Origin: an uncultured Eubacteriales bacterium | Lineage (GTDB): Bacteria > Bacillota > Clostridia > Peptostreptococcales > Anaerovoracaceae | Assembly: GCA_900542245.1 (NCBI GenBank) | Contig: UQMQ01000081.1 | Coordinates: forward strand, 1-10,544 | Direction: 5' to 3' | DNA: 10,544 bases | In this document: one piece after another, positions 1 to 7,712 of the stretch | Numbering within the stretch: position 1 is the stretch's first letter | How the letters are laid out: each line of letters opens with the position of its first letter | Program-made: the position numbers and the translations under genes | Notes under the pieces: generated by a model | Database searches by the model: none | The model's input: the letters and a program-made list of their open reading frames with translations, nothing else | What the model was told of the DNA's origin: nothing

Positions 1-2570
1 GTTCCCGCCTTAAACACGTTTTTTTCACCGAAAATAGTCCCGACATAGCGGTGAGCCACCGGCTGATATTCCCCCGCAAAGTTCAAGTCGATATCCGGCT
101 CCTTATTGCCCTTGAACCCAAGAAAGGTCGCGAACGGGATCGTATAGCCATCCCGCTTCATCGGCGTACCGCAGTCCGGACAGTCCAGCGGCGGCATATC
201 TACGCCGCAGTCGTACTTCTGCATATCACCCCAGATGATCTTTTTGCAGTTTGGACAAAGATAATGCGGGTCAAGGGGATTGACCTCCGTAATGCCCGCC
301 ATCGTCGCCGCGAACGATGAGCCGACCGAACCACGCGAGCCGACCAGATACCCGTCCTCCAATGACTTGTTTACCAGCATCTGTGCGCTGACGTACATGA
401 CCGCGTAGCCATTGTTGATGATCGAATTCAGCTCGATATCCAGCCGATCCTCGATCTCCTTCGGCAGCGGATCGCCGTACTGCGCGTGTGCGCGTTCCAT
501 ACAGGTCTTGCGCAGGGTTTCCTTCGCGCCCTCGATCTTCGGCGGAAACTTGCCCGCGGGTACCGGACGGATATCGCCGTCGATCAGACTCGCGATGTAA
601 TTCGTATTGTCCACGACGATCTCCTGCGCGCGCGCGCCGAGGTACGAAAACTCTTCCATCATCTCATTGGTCGTTTTCATATACAGACCCTCGCCGCTCT
701 CCGCGTCTTCGAAGCCCATGCCCGCCATCACGATATTGCGGTAGATCGCGTCATCCGGTTCCGTATAGTGTGAATCCGTCGTCGCCACGACCCGCTTGCC
801 GAGCTTGTCCGCCAGTGCCACAATCCGCCTGTTGATCTCGCGGATATCGTCCTCGGTCTCAATGCGTCTGCCGTCCAGATAAAACTCCTCTCCGAACATG
901 AAGCGGTTGTTGATGACAGGCTGAATTTCCAGATAGTCATAGCGGGAGGCGATACGCGCCTGCTCCTCCGCAGATTTCTGCTCCATGATCCTTTCGGTAT
1001 GCGTCCGCTTCTGATAGGTCACATGCTTGACCATCGAAGAAAACACTTCGCCCGCACTGCATGCCGAGCCGATGATCAGTCCCTCGCGATTCGCCTCAAT
1101 GACAGACCATGGCAGCCGCGGCTTTTTGTAATAGTAATCCAAGTGCGAATAGGAAACCAGCTTATAAATATTCTTCAGCCCCTCCTGCGTCTTTGCCAGA
1201 ATGATGATGTGATGGGTCGGCTTGCTCTTGTAATCAATGCTGCCGTCCTCCTGCACGCAGTCCGCGTCGTCGAACACATAGCCCTCCATGCCGTAGATGA
1301 CCTTGATCTCGCGGCCTTTTTCGCCTTGCTTTTTTGCCTCCGCCGCGCAGTCCGGGAACGCCTGCACCACGCCATGATCGGTCACCGCGACCGCCGGCTG
1401 TCCCCACTTGGCTGCCATCGCCACGATGTCCTTGGCTTCGTTGAAGCCATCCATCTGGCTCATCTTGGAGTGGATATGCAGTTCGACACGCCTGCCGTTC
1501 TCCCAGGTATCCTCGCGGTCGATTGCGCGGTCGGTCTTTTCGAGGTCCTTGAACATGACCGTATTCATATTCTCAAAGGTATCCCACTGCACCTCGCCGC
1601 GCAGCTTGACCCCGTCACCGGGTTTGAGCAGTTCGTCGATTTCCTTCCATTTATTCTCGCTGACGAACGCCTTGGCGCAGATCGTCGTCTTGTTGTCAGT
1701 GATCAGCAGCGAGACGAGATAATTCCCGCTTTTGATGACGCGCTCCGACTTGCGGAACAGCACACCCTCCAGCACGACCGTACCCAGCTCCGGTGCAATC
1801 TCCCGCAGCGCCGCCGTCTTCCCGCCCGGAATGCCGCGCCCCATGATGCGGTTGCCCTCGGCAGGCAGCTCCTTTTCCTTGCGTTTCCAGCCGCCGCCCT
1901 GTCCTTTGCCGCCAAAGCCGCCGCCGTTGCCGCCGCCGCCGTTGCCGCCGCTTGCGCCGCTGTCTGCCGTCTGCGGTCTTTCCTTCGCCCGCGTCTTGAG
2001 CACTTCCCGATACTCCTGCATCGAGCGCTCGATATCCTTCGCCTCGCTCTCGCGGAACGCGCGCAAGCTTTCCTCCAGCAGCACCTCGTCATTTTCAAAG
2101 ACAATTTCCATGTCAAAACCAAAAGTGTCCTTAAGCATCTCGCGGAACTTCTGCGCGACCTTCTCATTGAGCTGCGCCGCTGCGACCTTGCCGAGCACCG
2201 GACAAAAAAGACGTCCGTCTCTGACGCCGACGCGGTTTTCGACAATTGCCTTGGTAATTGCCAAATACGAGCCGTTGAGAATCCGCACCATATGCGGGAC
2301 ATACAGTCTGGCTGCCTCCTCCGCGGACATCACAAAATCGCGGTACGAAAAATCCAGCTCGACCTCCTTGAGCATGTCGAGCTTGTGCAAAATCACCGCT
2401 TTGACCTTTTCGCAGTCCGCGAACGGCATCACGAAATTGCAAGTGATCGGCAGCGTCAGCCTGCCCGCCTCGCGGTGCAGCATCCCCTTGCCGATCTCAA
2501 ATTGATATTCACCTCTATGTACCTCGCCAAGCTCGTCCCAGCTCAGCGCATCTTCAATCAGTTGTCTCAT
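1..2570 (-). CDS. polC: DNA polymerase III alpha subunit, PolC type (N-terminal 856 codons; runs off left edge), exonuclease insertion absent
   Basis: Replicative DNA polymerase of Firmicutes; the open frame continues past base 1. Visible order: N-terminal domain (about residues 1-200), Gly-rich linker (205-227), OB fold (about 265-355), PHP domain (from about 360), then the start of the polymerase core. PolC hallmarks are the GSRGSVGSS motif, a CxxC...CxxC zinc site (C772, C775, C797, C800), and PDIDLNF with catalytic D826 and D828. The start ATG (2568-2570) overlaps the ispG TGA as ATGA, so translation is probably coupled; only a weak AGAGAG precedes it. Oddity: PolC proteins normally have a DnaQ-like exonuclease of roughly 190 residues inside PHP, carrying a DxE motif in a VFDVETTG-like context. 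Here E429 connects to H454 through a short segment (436-452), and no such motif occurs anywhere in the 856 residues. The missing C-terminal part (rest of palm, fingers, beta-clamp motif) lies outside the window. Confidence 0.95.
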   Translation of the reverse strand, partial: MRQLIEDALSWDELGEVHRGEYQFEIGKGMLHREAGRLTLPITCNFVMPFADCEKVKAVILHKLDMLKEVELDFSYRDFVMSAEEAARLYVPHMVRILNGSYLAITKAIVENRVGVRDGRLFCPVLGKVAAAQLNEKVAQKFREMLKDTFGFDMEIVFENDEVLLEESLRAFRESEAKDIERSMQEYREVLKTRAKERPQTADSGASGGNGGGGNGGGFGGKGQGGGWKRKEKELPAEGNRIMGRGIPGGKTAALREIAPELGTVVLEGVLFRKSERVIKSGNYLVSLLITDNKTTICAKAFVSENKWKEIDELLKPGDGVKLRGEVQWDTFENMNTVMFKDLEKTDRAIDREDTWENGRRVELHIHSKMSQMDGFNEAKDIVAMAAKWGQPAVAVTDHGVVQAFPDCAAEAKKQGEKGREIKVIYGMEGYVFDDADCVQEDGSIDYKSKPTHHIIILAKTQEGLKNIYKLVSYSHLDYYYKKPRLPWSVIEANREGLIIGSACSAGEVFSSMVKHVTYQKRTHTERIMEQKSAEEQARIASRYDYLEIQPVINNRFMFGEEFYLDGRRIETEDDIREINRRIVALADKLGKRVVATTDSHYTEPDDAIYRNIVMAGMGFEDAESGEGLYMKTTNEMMEEFSYLGARAQEIVVDNTNYIASLIDGDIRPVPAGKFPPKIEGAKETLRKTCMERAHAQYGDPLPKEIEDRLDIELNSIINNGYAVMYVSAQMLVNKSLEDGYLVGSRGSVGSSFAATMAGITEVNPLDPHYLCPNCKKIIWGDMQKYDCGVDMPPLDCPDCGTPMKRDGYTIPFATFLGFKGNKEPDIDLNFAGEYQPVAHRYVGTIFGEKNVFKAG
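1890..1958 (-). other. Glycine-rich linker inside PolC
   Basis: Residues 205-227 of PolC contain 16 glycines in 23 residues, with Asn, Lys, Gln and Phe interspersed, followed by WKRKEK. The segment separates the N-terminal domain from the OB fold and resembles the disordered linkers of SSB proteins or Gly-rich nucleic-acid-binding tails. The DNA is a run of GGC and AAC codons, prone to length variation by replication slippage. Confidence 0.85.
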
Positions 2571-3667
2571 GCCGAAAAAATTCTCTCTTGTATCAATGCT
2601 AACAATTCATCCGCCAGCGCCGCCTCCGGCACAGCCGTTTTGACGATTTCTCCATGCGCAAACAGCAGACCCTTGCCGTCGCCCCCGGCCACGCCGAAGT
2701 CCGCCTCCTTCGCCTCGCCCGGTCCGTTGACCGCGCAGCCCATGACTGCCACCTTGATCGACGGGTGACCCTTGGCGCGTAAAGCCTCCTCCAGCGGTGC
2801 AAGCCGCGCCTCGACTGCATGGGCCAGCGCCTCCAAGTCAATCCTGGTTCTGCCGCAGGTCGGACAGGACACCAAATCGATGGAAGATGCACGCAGACCC
2901 AAGGTGCGCAGAATCTCCCCCGCAAAGAATACCTCCTCCACCGGGTCTGCCGTCAGCGAAACCCGCATCGTATCCCCGATACCGGAGAGCAGCAGCGAGC
3001 CGATGCCGATTGCTGATTTCAGCTTGCCGCGATGCGGCGTACCCGCCTCAGTAATGCCGATGTGTACCGGTACGTCCGTCTGCGCAGCCAAAAGCTGATG
3101 GGCTTCATAGTTCATTGCCACATCTGAGGATTTCAGAGAAACCACGAGTCTGTCATAGCCAAGGTCCTCGATCAGCTTCAGATTGTATAGGGCACTCTCT
3201 GCCAAAGCCGCGGCGGTCACGCCGCCGTATTTTGTTAAAATCGGCTTTTCGAGAGAACCGGAATTGACGCCCACGCGAATCGGAATCTCCCGCTCCTTCG
3301 CTGCCTGCACCACCGCGCGCACGCGTGCCGCATCGCCGATATTGCCCGGATTGATGCGAATCTTATCCGCGCCCTGCCGGATCGCTTCGAGCGCCATCCG
3401 ATAGTCAAAGTGAATGTCCGCAACCAGCGGCACATGCGCGAATTTCCGTTTCACCCTGCCAAAGACCTCCGCGGCTTCCGCGTCCGGTACGGAAATTCTG
3501 ACGATCTGGCAGCCCGCGTCCGCAAGCCGCGCAATCTGCTCCGTCAACGCATGCGCATCGCGGGAATCCACATTGGTCATCGACTGGATACTGACCGGCG
3601 CGCCGCCGCCGATCAGCACATCGCCGCACCGCACCTGTCTCGTTTCGTTTCTTTTCATCTGCGTCAT
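2567..3667 (-). CDS. ispG: 4-hydroxy-3-methylbut-2-en-1-yl diphosphate synthase (IspG/GcpE)
   Basis: Penultimate enzyme of the MEP isoprenoid pathway: it converts MEcPP to HMBPP with a [4Fe-4S] cluster and an external electron donor, in the cytoplasm. The 366-residue product has the usual length of the short bacterial form. An N-terminal TIM barrel (to about residue 265) contains NPGNIG (106-111) and SIQSMTN. The C-terminal cluster domain carries SCPTCGR with C268 and C271, then GC311AVNGPGE with the conserved glutamate E318. The start ATG at 3665-3667 follows GGAGG at 5 nt; a second in-frame ATG three codons later lacks this spacing. It lies 70 nt after rseP and overlaps polC by 4 nt. With dxr and uppS in the same run, it supplies precursors for the undecaprenyl carrier lipid. 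Confidence 0.97.
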   Translation of the reverse strand: MTQMKRNETRQVRCGDVLIGGGAPVSIQSMTNVDSRDAHALTEQIARLADAGCQIVRISVPDAEAAEVFGRVKRKFAHVPLVADIHFDYRMALEAIRQGADKIRINPGNIGDAARVRAVVQAAKEREIPIRVGVNSGSLEKPILTKYGGVTAAALAESALYNLKLIEDLGYDRLVVSLKSSDVAMNYEAHQLLAAQTDVPVHIGITEAGTPHRGKLKSAIGIGSLLLSGIGDTMRVSLTADPVEEVFFAGEILRTLGLRASSIDLVSCPTCGRTRIDLEALAHAVEARLAPLEEALRAKGHPSIKVAVMGCAVNGPGEAKEADFGVAGGDGKGLLFAHGEIVKTAVPEAALADELLALIQERIFSA

Positions 3668-3737
3668 ATGCGCCTCCTTCGATTCCTTTTTCAGTCAGCT
3701 TCTCCGATTCCCGGCTTCTGTCTCTCGTCCCGCGCGC

Positions 3738-4763
3738 CTAGCCGATCAGGCGGAAAATATCGTTTTTCGTCACATAAATCATCAGTCCCATCAGCAGCAC
3801 CAGCCCGATGATATGCACCGTACCCTCGACCCTTTCGCTGACCTTCCTGCCTGTAATCATCGTAAACAGCACGAAAATGATGCGCCCGCCATCCAGTGCC
3901 GGCAGCGGCAGCATATTGATGACCGCCAGATTCAAACAGATCAGAATGGTCAAAAATCCGTAATACGACCAGCCGTATTCACTCGTTCTGCTGACCATCT
4001 GCACCATGCCGACCGGACCCGAAAGATCATCCGCATCGGCTCTGCCGGACGCCAGATCTCCAAGCGCCGTAAACATACTTTTCATCATGTTCCAAGTCGC
4101 CTGTGTACCCGCCGTTATCGCTTTCAGCGGATTGTGACTGATCCTGCAGGTGATGCCGACTGCGTAATACTGCATTTCCTGTCCGTTCGCGTCCTGCGTG
4201 CGCATCAGCTGCGGTGTGATCGTCAAATCACGCGCCTCCCCATCGGACTGCACCGTAAACGACAGCGGCTTGCCCTCAGCTGCCGCGATTGCCGCGCTGA
4301 CATCATTCCACGTCTTGATCTCTGTCTCATCGATACGCACGATCTTGTCCCCTGCCGCAAGACCTGCCTGCATCGCCGGACTATCCGCAGCGACCTCGCC
4401 GATCGTCGTGGTCGTAAAGCCCATCATACCGACCAGCACCCACGAAATGACCAGCGCGCAGACCAGATTCATAAACGAACCCGCCGCTAAGATCACGATC
4501 CTCTGCCAGGGCTTCTTGCGCCCGAACGCGCGCGGATTATCCGAATCTTCGTCCTCGCCCTCCATGGCGCAAAAGCCGCCGATCGGAAACAGACGAATGC
4601 TGTGCAGCGTTTCGCCCCGCTGTTTCTTCCAGATTGTCGGCCCCATGCCGAACGCGAATTCATTGACCTGCACGCCCATCTTTTTCGCCGCCAGAAAATG
4701 CCCCAGCTCATGCGGAAAAATCATAATGCAGAACAGCACAATCGTCAAAATTGCTGTTTTCAT
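3738..4763 (-). CDS. rseP: RseP/RasP-type site-2 zinc metalloprotease
   Basis: Intramembrane protease that cleaves membrane-anchored regulators (anti-sigma factors, signal peptide remnants) after a first cut by another protease. The 341-residue protein starts with a hydrophobic segment carrying the zinc motif HELGH (H18, E19, H22). A PDZ domain covers about residues 118-185, with the binding loop around DSPAMQAGLAAGD. GPVG occurs at 249-252. The second active-site helix holds NMLPLPALDGG, with N283 and the third zinc ligand D291. A last membrane segment spans about 316-331. This is the M50B layout of TM1, PDZ, then LDG helix. The start ATG is preceded by GGAGA at 7 nt. It sits between dxr and ispG, its usual place in Firmicutes. 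Specific substrates cannot be deduced here. Confidence 0.94.
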   Translation of the reverse strand: MKTAILTIVLFCIMIFPHELGHFLAAKKMGVQVNEFAFGMGPTIWKKQRGETLHSIRLFPIGGFCAMEGEDEDSDNPRAFGRKKPWQRIVILAAGSFMNLVCALVISWVLVGMMGFTTTTIGEVAADSPAMQAGLAAGDKIVRIDETEIKTWNDVSAAIAAAEGKPLSFTVQSDGEARDLTITPQLMRTQDANGQEMQYYAVGITCRISHNPLKAITAGTQATWNMMKSMFTALGDLASGRADADDLSGPVGMVQMVSRTSEYGWSYYGFLTILICLNLAVINMLPLPALDGGRIIFVLFTMITGRKVSERVEGTVHIIGLVLLMGLMIYVTKNDIFRLIG

Positions 4764-4879
4764 ATTCCAGTCTCCATTCTTTTTCTCATTTCCTTGCCGT
4801 CAAGCCCTGCGCACACCCTTCTGTGCACGATCCACGCCGCACTGCAGACGCCGATTCCCGCCGCAGCCGCAGTCCATGC

Positions 4880-6025
4880 TCACAGAAGCTCTCGCGTCCT
4901 GGCACGCGTCTGGCGGTCAAGCTCCAAAATCCCCTCTAAATCTAAATGATATGTCGGCGTATGCCGCGATAGAAGCTGCTCCAGCTTTTGCGGAATATCC
5001 GTAAATCTGACAGCTTCATGCAAAAAGGCATCCACCAGCACTTCGTTGGCTGCGTTCAGCACCAGCGGACAGCTGCCACCCGTCTGTATCGCATCATAAG
5101 CCAGCGCAAGACAGCGGAAGGTATCCATGTCCGGCTGCGCAAAGGTCAAACAACTGCCCGCGCCGAAAAAATCCAGCGGCGCATCCGGATTCGCAAGCCG
5201 CTCCGGATAACCCAATGCCAGACTGATCGGAATCCGCATATCCGGCACGCCCATCTGACCAATCACAGAATTGTCCGCAAACTCCACCGCCGAGTGCAAA
5301 ATGCTCTGCGGATGCACCAGCACCTGGATCTGATCTGCCGGCACATCGAACAGCCACCTCGCCTCGATGACCTCCAGACCTTTGTTCATCATGGTCGCCG
5401 AATCGATCGTGATCTTCGCGCCCATGTGCCAGTTCGGATGGCGCAGCGCCTGCGCCAGCGTCACATGCGCAAGCTGCTCCCGCGAAAATCCGCGAAACGG
5501 ACCGCCGCTCGCTGTCAAGAGTATTTTTTTAATCGGACGGTTCCGATTGCCCTCCAGGCATTGAAAAATCGCGCTGTGCTCGCTGTCCACCGGCAGCAGC
5601 TGCACGCCGCTTTTGGCTGCAGCCTCCATGATCAGCTGCCCGCCCGCCACCAGCGTCTCCTTGTTGGCGAGTGCAATATCCTTGCCTGCCAAAATCGCGT
5701 GATAGGTCGGTTCCAGCCCGCGCATTCCCATCAACGCGTTCATCACCATGTCACAGTCCGCGGTCGCCGCCGCGATCAAGCCCTCCCTGCCATGCAGGAA
5801 CGTGACCTGCGGAAACTGCGCCGCGAGCGCGAGCGCGTCCTCTCTCCGCTCGGTAACCGCAAGCTGCGGACAAAACGCCGCGATCTGCTTCGCCAAAAGC
5901 GCGATATTCCTGCCGCAGGTCAGCGCTGTCACACAAAATCGATCGGGATTGGCAGCAATGACCTCTAAAGTCTGCGTACCGATCGATCCGGTACTGCCTA
6001 GAATCGTGATCTTTTTTTTCCTCAT
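4880..6025 (-). CDS. dxr: 1-deoxy-D-xylulose 5-phosphate reductoisomerase
   Basis: First committed enzyme of the MEP pathway: it rearranges and reduces DXP to MEP with NADPH and a divalent metal; the family is the target of fosmidomycin. The 381-residue product is family-typical. Visible motifs: NADPH-binding GSTGSIG (10-16), ANKETLVAGG (120-129), the metal site around D147, S148 and E149, ASGGPF (182-187), and the substrate loop NWHMGAKITIDSATMMNKGLE ending at E218 (shown in full-length positions 198-218). NAANEV (334-339 region) precedes the C-terminal helices. The start ATG follows GAGGA at 9 nt. A run of eight A (minus strand, bases 6012-6019) encodes the Lys stretch right after the start. 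Gaps are 82 nt from cdsA and 116 nt to rseP; neither gap shows a clear terminator. Confidence 0.97.
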   Translation of the reverse strand: MRKKKITILGSTGSIGTQTLEVIAANPDRFCVTALTCGRNIALLAKQIAAFCPQLAVTERREDALALAAQFPQVTFLHGREGLIAAATADCDMVMNALMGMRGLEPTYHAILAGKDIALANKETLVAGGQLIMEAAAKSGVQLLPVDSEHSAIFQCLEGNRNRPIKKILLTASGGPFRGFSREQLAHVTLAQALRHPNWHMGAKITIDSATMMNKGLEVIEARWLFDVPADQIQVLVHPQSILHSAVEFADNSVIGQMGVPDMRIPISLALGYPERLANPDAPLDFFGAGSCLTFAQPDMDTFRCLALAYDAIQTGGSCPLVLNAANEVLVDAFLHEAVRFTDIPQKLEQLLSRHTPTYHLDLEGILELDRQTRARTRELL

Positions 6026-6107
6026 GCTATCATGTCCTCAGTTCTAAATTCTGCTTTGCACCGCGCGAACTGCCGCGCCGCCGCTTATGCGCCGCGCTTT
6101 CGATGCT

Positions 6108-6893
6108 TTACATTTCATTGACGAACAAAATGCAGTAGTAAATCATCGGCGCGGTAAACAGCACGCTGTCGAAGCGGTCCAGAATGCCGCCATGCCCCGG
6201 AATCAGATTGCCGTAGTCCTTGATGCCCATCTGGCGTTTGAACGCCGACGCAGCCAAATCGCCAAACTGCGCAACCACGCTGCCGACCACCGCGATCACC
6301 ATGCACTCCGCGAGCATATCCGGCTTCACGAAATACGCGAAGATACCGCAAAACAGCACACTGCCGAGTACGCCGCCGACTGCACCCTCCTTGCTCTTTT
6401 TCGGGCTCAGATGCGGGCAGAGCTTATGCTTGCCGATCGCCATGCCCACGAAGTACGCCATGATATCTGTGCCGAATGCCGCCAAAAATACCAGCCAGAT
6501 CAGGTCGCTGTCCGCAGTCTGATCGATCAGCACGATATGGAAAGAAAAGAATACAACATATAACACACCCAGCAGGGTCGCTGTCATATCCTGCAGCTTT
6601 CGTTCCTCTACATTGAAGCCGTAGATCATCGAGGCCATCACGACCAGCACGATCCATACCATCACAAAGCGCAGATCTGACGGAAACGCCAGATTCAGCG
6701 CATACAGCGCGACCAGCGCCGTATAGCCGATCGCCATGCAGGGTTTCGTTCCGGCGGCTTCAAATCCATGGTAAAATTCATGCAGGCCGATCGCGCCGAC
6801 CAGGAAAGCCGCTGCCATCAGCGGATACCCGCCCAGATAGACCAAAATCAAAAGCGGCAGCATCACACATGCCGAAATAATTCTTGTTTTCAT
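6108..6893 (-). CDS. cdsA: Phosphatidate cytidylyltransferase (CDP-diacylglycerol synthase)
   Basis: Integral membrane enzyme that makes CDP-diacylglycerol from phosphatidic acid and CTP, the branch point for bacterial phospholipids. The 261-residue protein is mostly hydrophobic, with several membrane segments from the N terminus on. The CdsA signature is complete near the C terminus: S216 AFKR, then GIKDYGNLIPGHGGILDRFD (223-242), S243. The upstream GTDIMAYFVG and KKSKEGAVGG stretches are also typical. The start ATG follows GGGGAGG at 6 nt, and this ribosome binding site lies partly in the 14-nt gap after the uppS stop, so the two genes are closely coupled. Length and motif order give no sign of truncation. 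Confidence 0.96.
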   Translation of the reverse strand: MKTRIISACVMLPLLILVYLGGYPLMAAAFLVGAIGLHEFYHGFEAAGTKPCMAIGYTALVALYALNLAFPSDLRFVMVWIVLVVMASMIYGFNVEERKLQDMTATLLGVLYVVFFSFHIVLIDQTADSDLIWLVFLAAFGTDIMAYFVGMAIGKHKLCPHLSPKKSKEGAVGGVLGSVLFCGIFAYFVKPDMLAECMVIAVVGSVVAQFGDLAASAFKRQMGIKDYGNLIPGHGGILDRFDSVLFTAPMIYYCILFVNEM

Positions 6894-6907
6894 TCGTAAC
6901 CTCCCCT

Positions 6908-7630
6908 TTATCTTCCGCCAAATCTGCGATCTCTATGTGTAAATTCCGTTATCATCTTCTCGAATTCCTCCGGCGTGAAGTCCGGCCACAGCGTGTCCGT
7001 AAACATAAACTCGCTGTATGCCGCCTGCCAAAGCAGGAAATTAGAGAGCCGTTGTTCCCCACTTGTACGGATAATCAGATCCGGGTCCGGCACATTGCCG
7101 TTCTCCGCACCCGTATAGAGGCTCTCCGAAATTACTTTTTCGTCGATGTCCTCCGGCGCGAGCGTACCGCTTCGCACCGCCGCGCAGAGCTTTCGCACGC
7201 CGCGGGTCATCTCCGCCCGGCTGCCGTAATTTAAGGCGATATGAAACTGCAGACCTGTATTGCTCGACGTAGTCTGCAGTGCTTTTTCGATACTCCTGAC
7301 TGCCGCATCCGGCACCTTGGTATAGTCGCCTAAGATGTGTACCTTGACATTGTTTTGGTCCAGCTCCGCCAGTTCACTGCCGACAAATTTGACCAAAAGA
7401 TTAAAAATCCCGCCGACCTCCTCCTGCGAGCGTTTCCAGTTTTCTGTCGAAAACGCGTAGACTGTCAGGTGGCGGATCCCCATCACATCGGCCTTTTTGA
7501 TGATCTCCTTCATCACCAGCATGCCGCGGTTATGCCCCTGCAGTCTGCTGACCTTGTGCTGCGCTGCCCAGCGCCCGTTGCCGTCCATGATGATGGCAAC
7601 GTGCTGCGGCATCTTCACTGCTTCATTCAT
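6908..7630 (-). CDS. uppS: Undecaprenyl diphosphate synthase (cis-prenyltransferase)
   Basis: Condenses isopentenyl diphosphate units in cis onto farnesyl diphosphate to make the C55 carrier lipid for peptidoglycan and other wall polymers; it acts at the cytoplasmic membrane face. The 240-residue product has catalytic D16 in IIMDGNGRWA, then FSTENWKR, and the C-terminal IIRTSGEQRLSNFLLWQAAY and RDRRFGG motifs of the family. The start at 7628-7630 is chosen because AGGAG lies 5 nt upstream and the conserved N terminus begins there. An in-frame ATG at 7670-7672 would add 14 residues, but it lies inside an inverted repeat and has no ribosome binding site. It is the third gene of the cluster, 82 nt after frr and 14 nt before cdsA. 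Confidence 0.96.
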   Translation of the reverse strand: MNEAVKMPQHVAIIMDGNGRWAAQHKVSRLQGHNRGMLVMKEIIKKADVMGIRHLTVYAFSTENWKRSQEEVGGIFNLLVKFVGSELAELDQNNVKVHILGDYTKVPDAAVRSIEKALQTTSSNTGLQFHIALNYGSRAEMTRGVRKLCAAVRSGTLAPEDIDEKVISESLYTGAENGNVPDPDLIIRTSGEQRLSNFLLWQAAYSEFMFTDTLWPDFTPEEFEKMITEFTHRDRRFGGR

Positions 7631-7646
7631 TGTCTCTCCTACAAAC

Positions 7647-7673
7647 AGTGTGGCTCCCGACGGCAGCCACACT
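7647..7673 (-). promoter_or_regulatory. Inverted repeat between frr and uppS
   Basis: AGTGTGGCT (7647-7655) and AGCCACACT (7665-7673) form a perfect 9-bp stem with a 9-nt loop. In the minus-strand transcript the hairpin is followed by GTTTGT and then the uppS ribosome binding site. There is no strong U tract, so full intrinsic termination is unlikely. It may slow transcription, protect or process the mRNA, or influence uppS translation. The role is inferred only from position. Confidence 0.55.
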
Positions 7674-7712
7674 ATCTCTTTTTCTATGCTGTTATTCTGT
7701 CCGGAAATGAGC

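Noticed and set aside
999..2768. Long plus-strand open frame of 589 codons antisense to polC and the ispG end
   Set aside because: It spans two well-supported minus-strand genes, is rich in Arg, His and Leu as expected for the complement of GC-rich coding DNA, and shows no recognisable domain or ribosome binding site.
4800..4877. 25-codon Cys-containing ORF on the minus strand in the dxr-rseP gap
   Set aside because: ATG follows the dxr stop by 2 nt, but there is no good ribosome binding site, no conservation can be judged, and a gap of 116 nt in GC-rich DNA easily yields such a frame.
3414..5968. Plus-strand open frames antisense to ispG, rseP and dxr (358 and 326 codons)
   Set aside because: Same reason: complements of confident genes, with Arg/His-rich shadow composition and no motifs.
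6168..7450. Single TGTCGAA matches inside cdsA and uppS
   Set aside because: Isolated seven-base matches within coding sequence are expected by chance; only the tandem intergenic copy was kept.
7631..7672. 14-codon N-terminal extension of UppS starting at 7672
   Set aside because: The upstream ATG lies in the inverted repeat with no ribosome binding site, while ATG at 7630 has AGGAG 5 nt upstream and matches the family N terminus.
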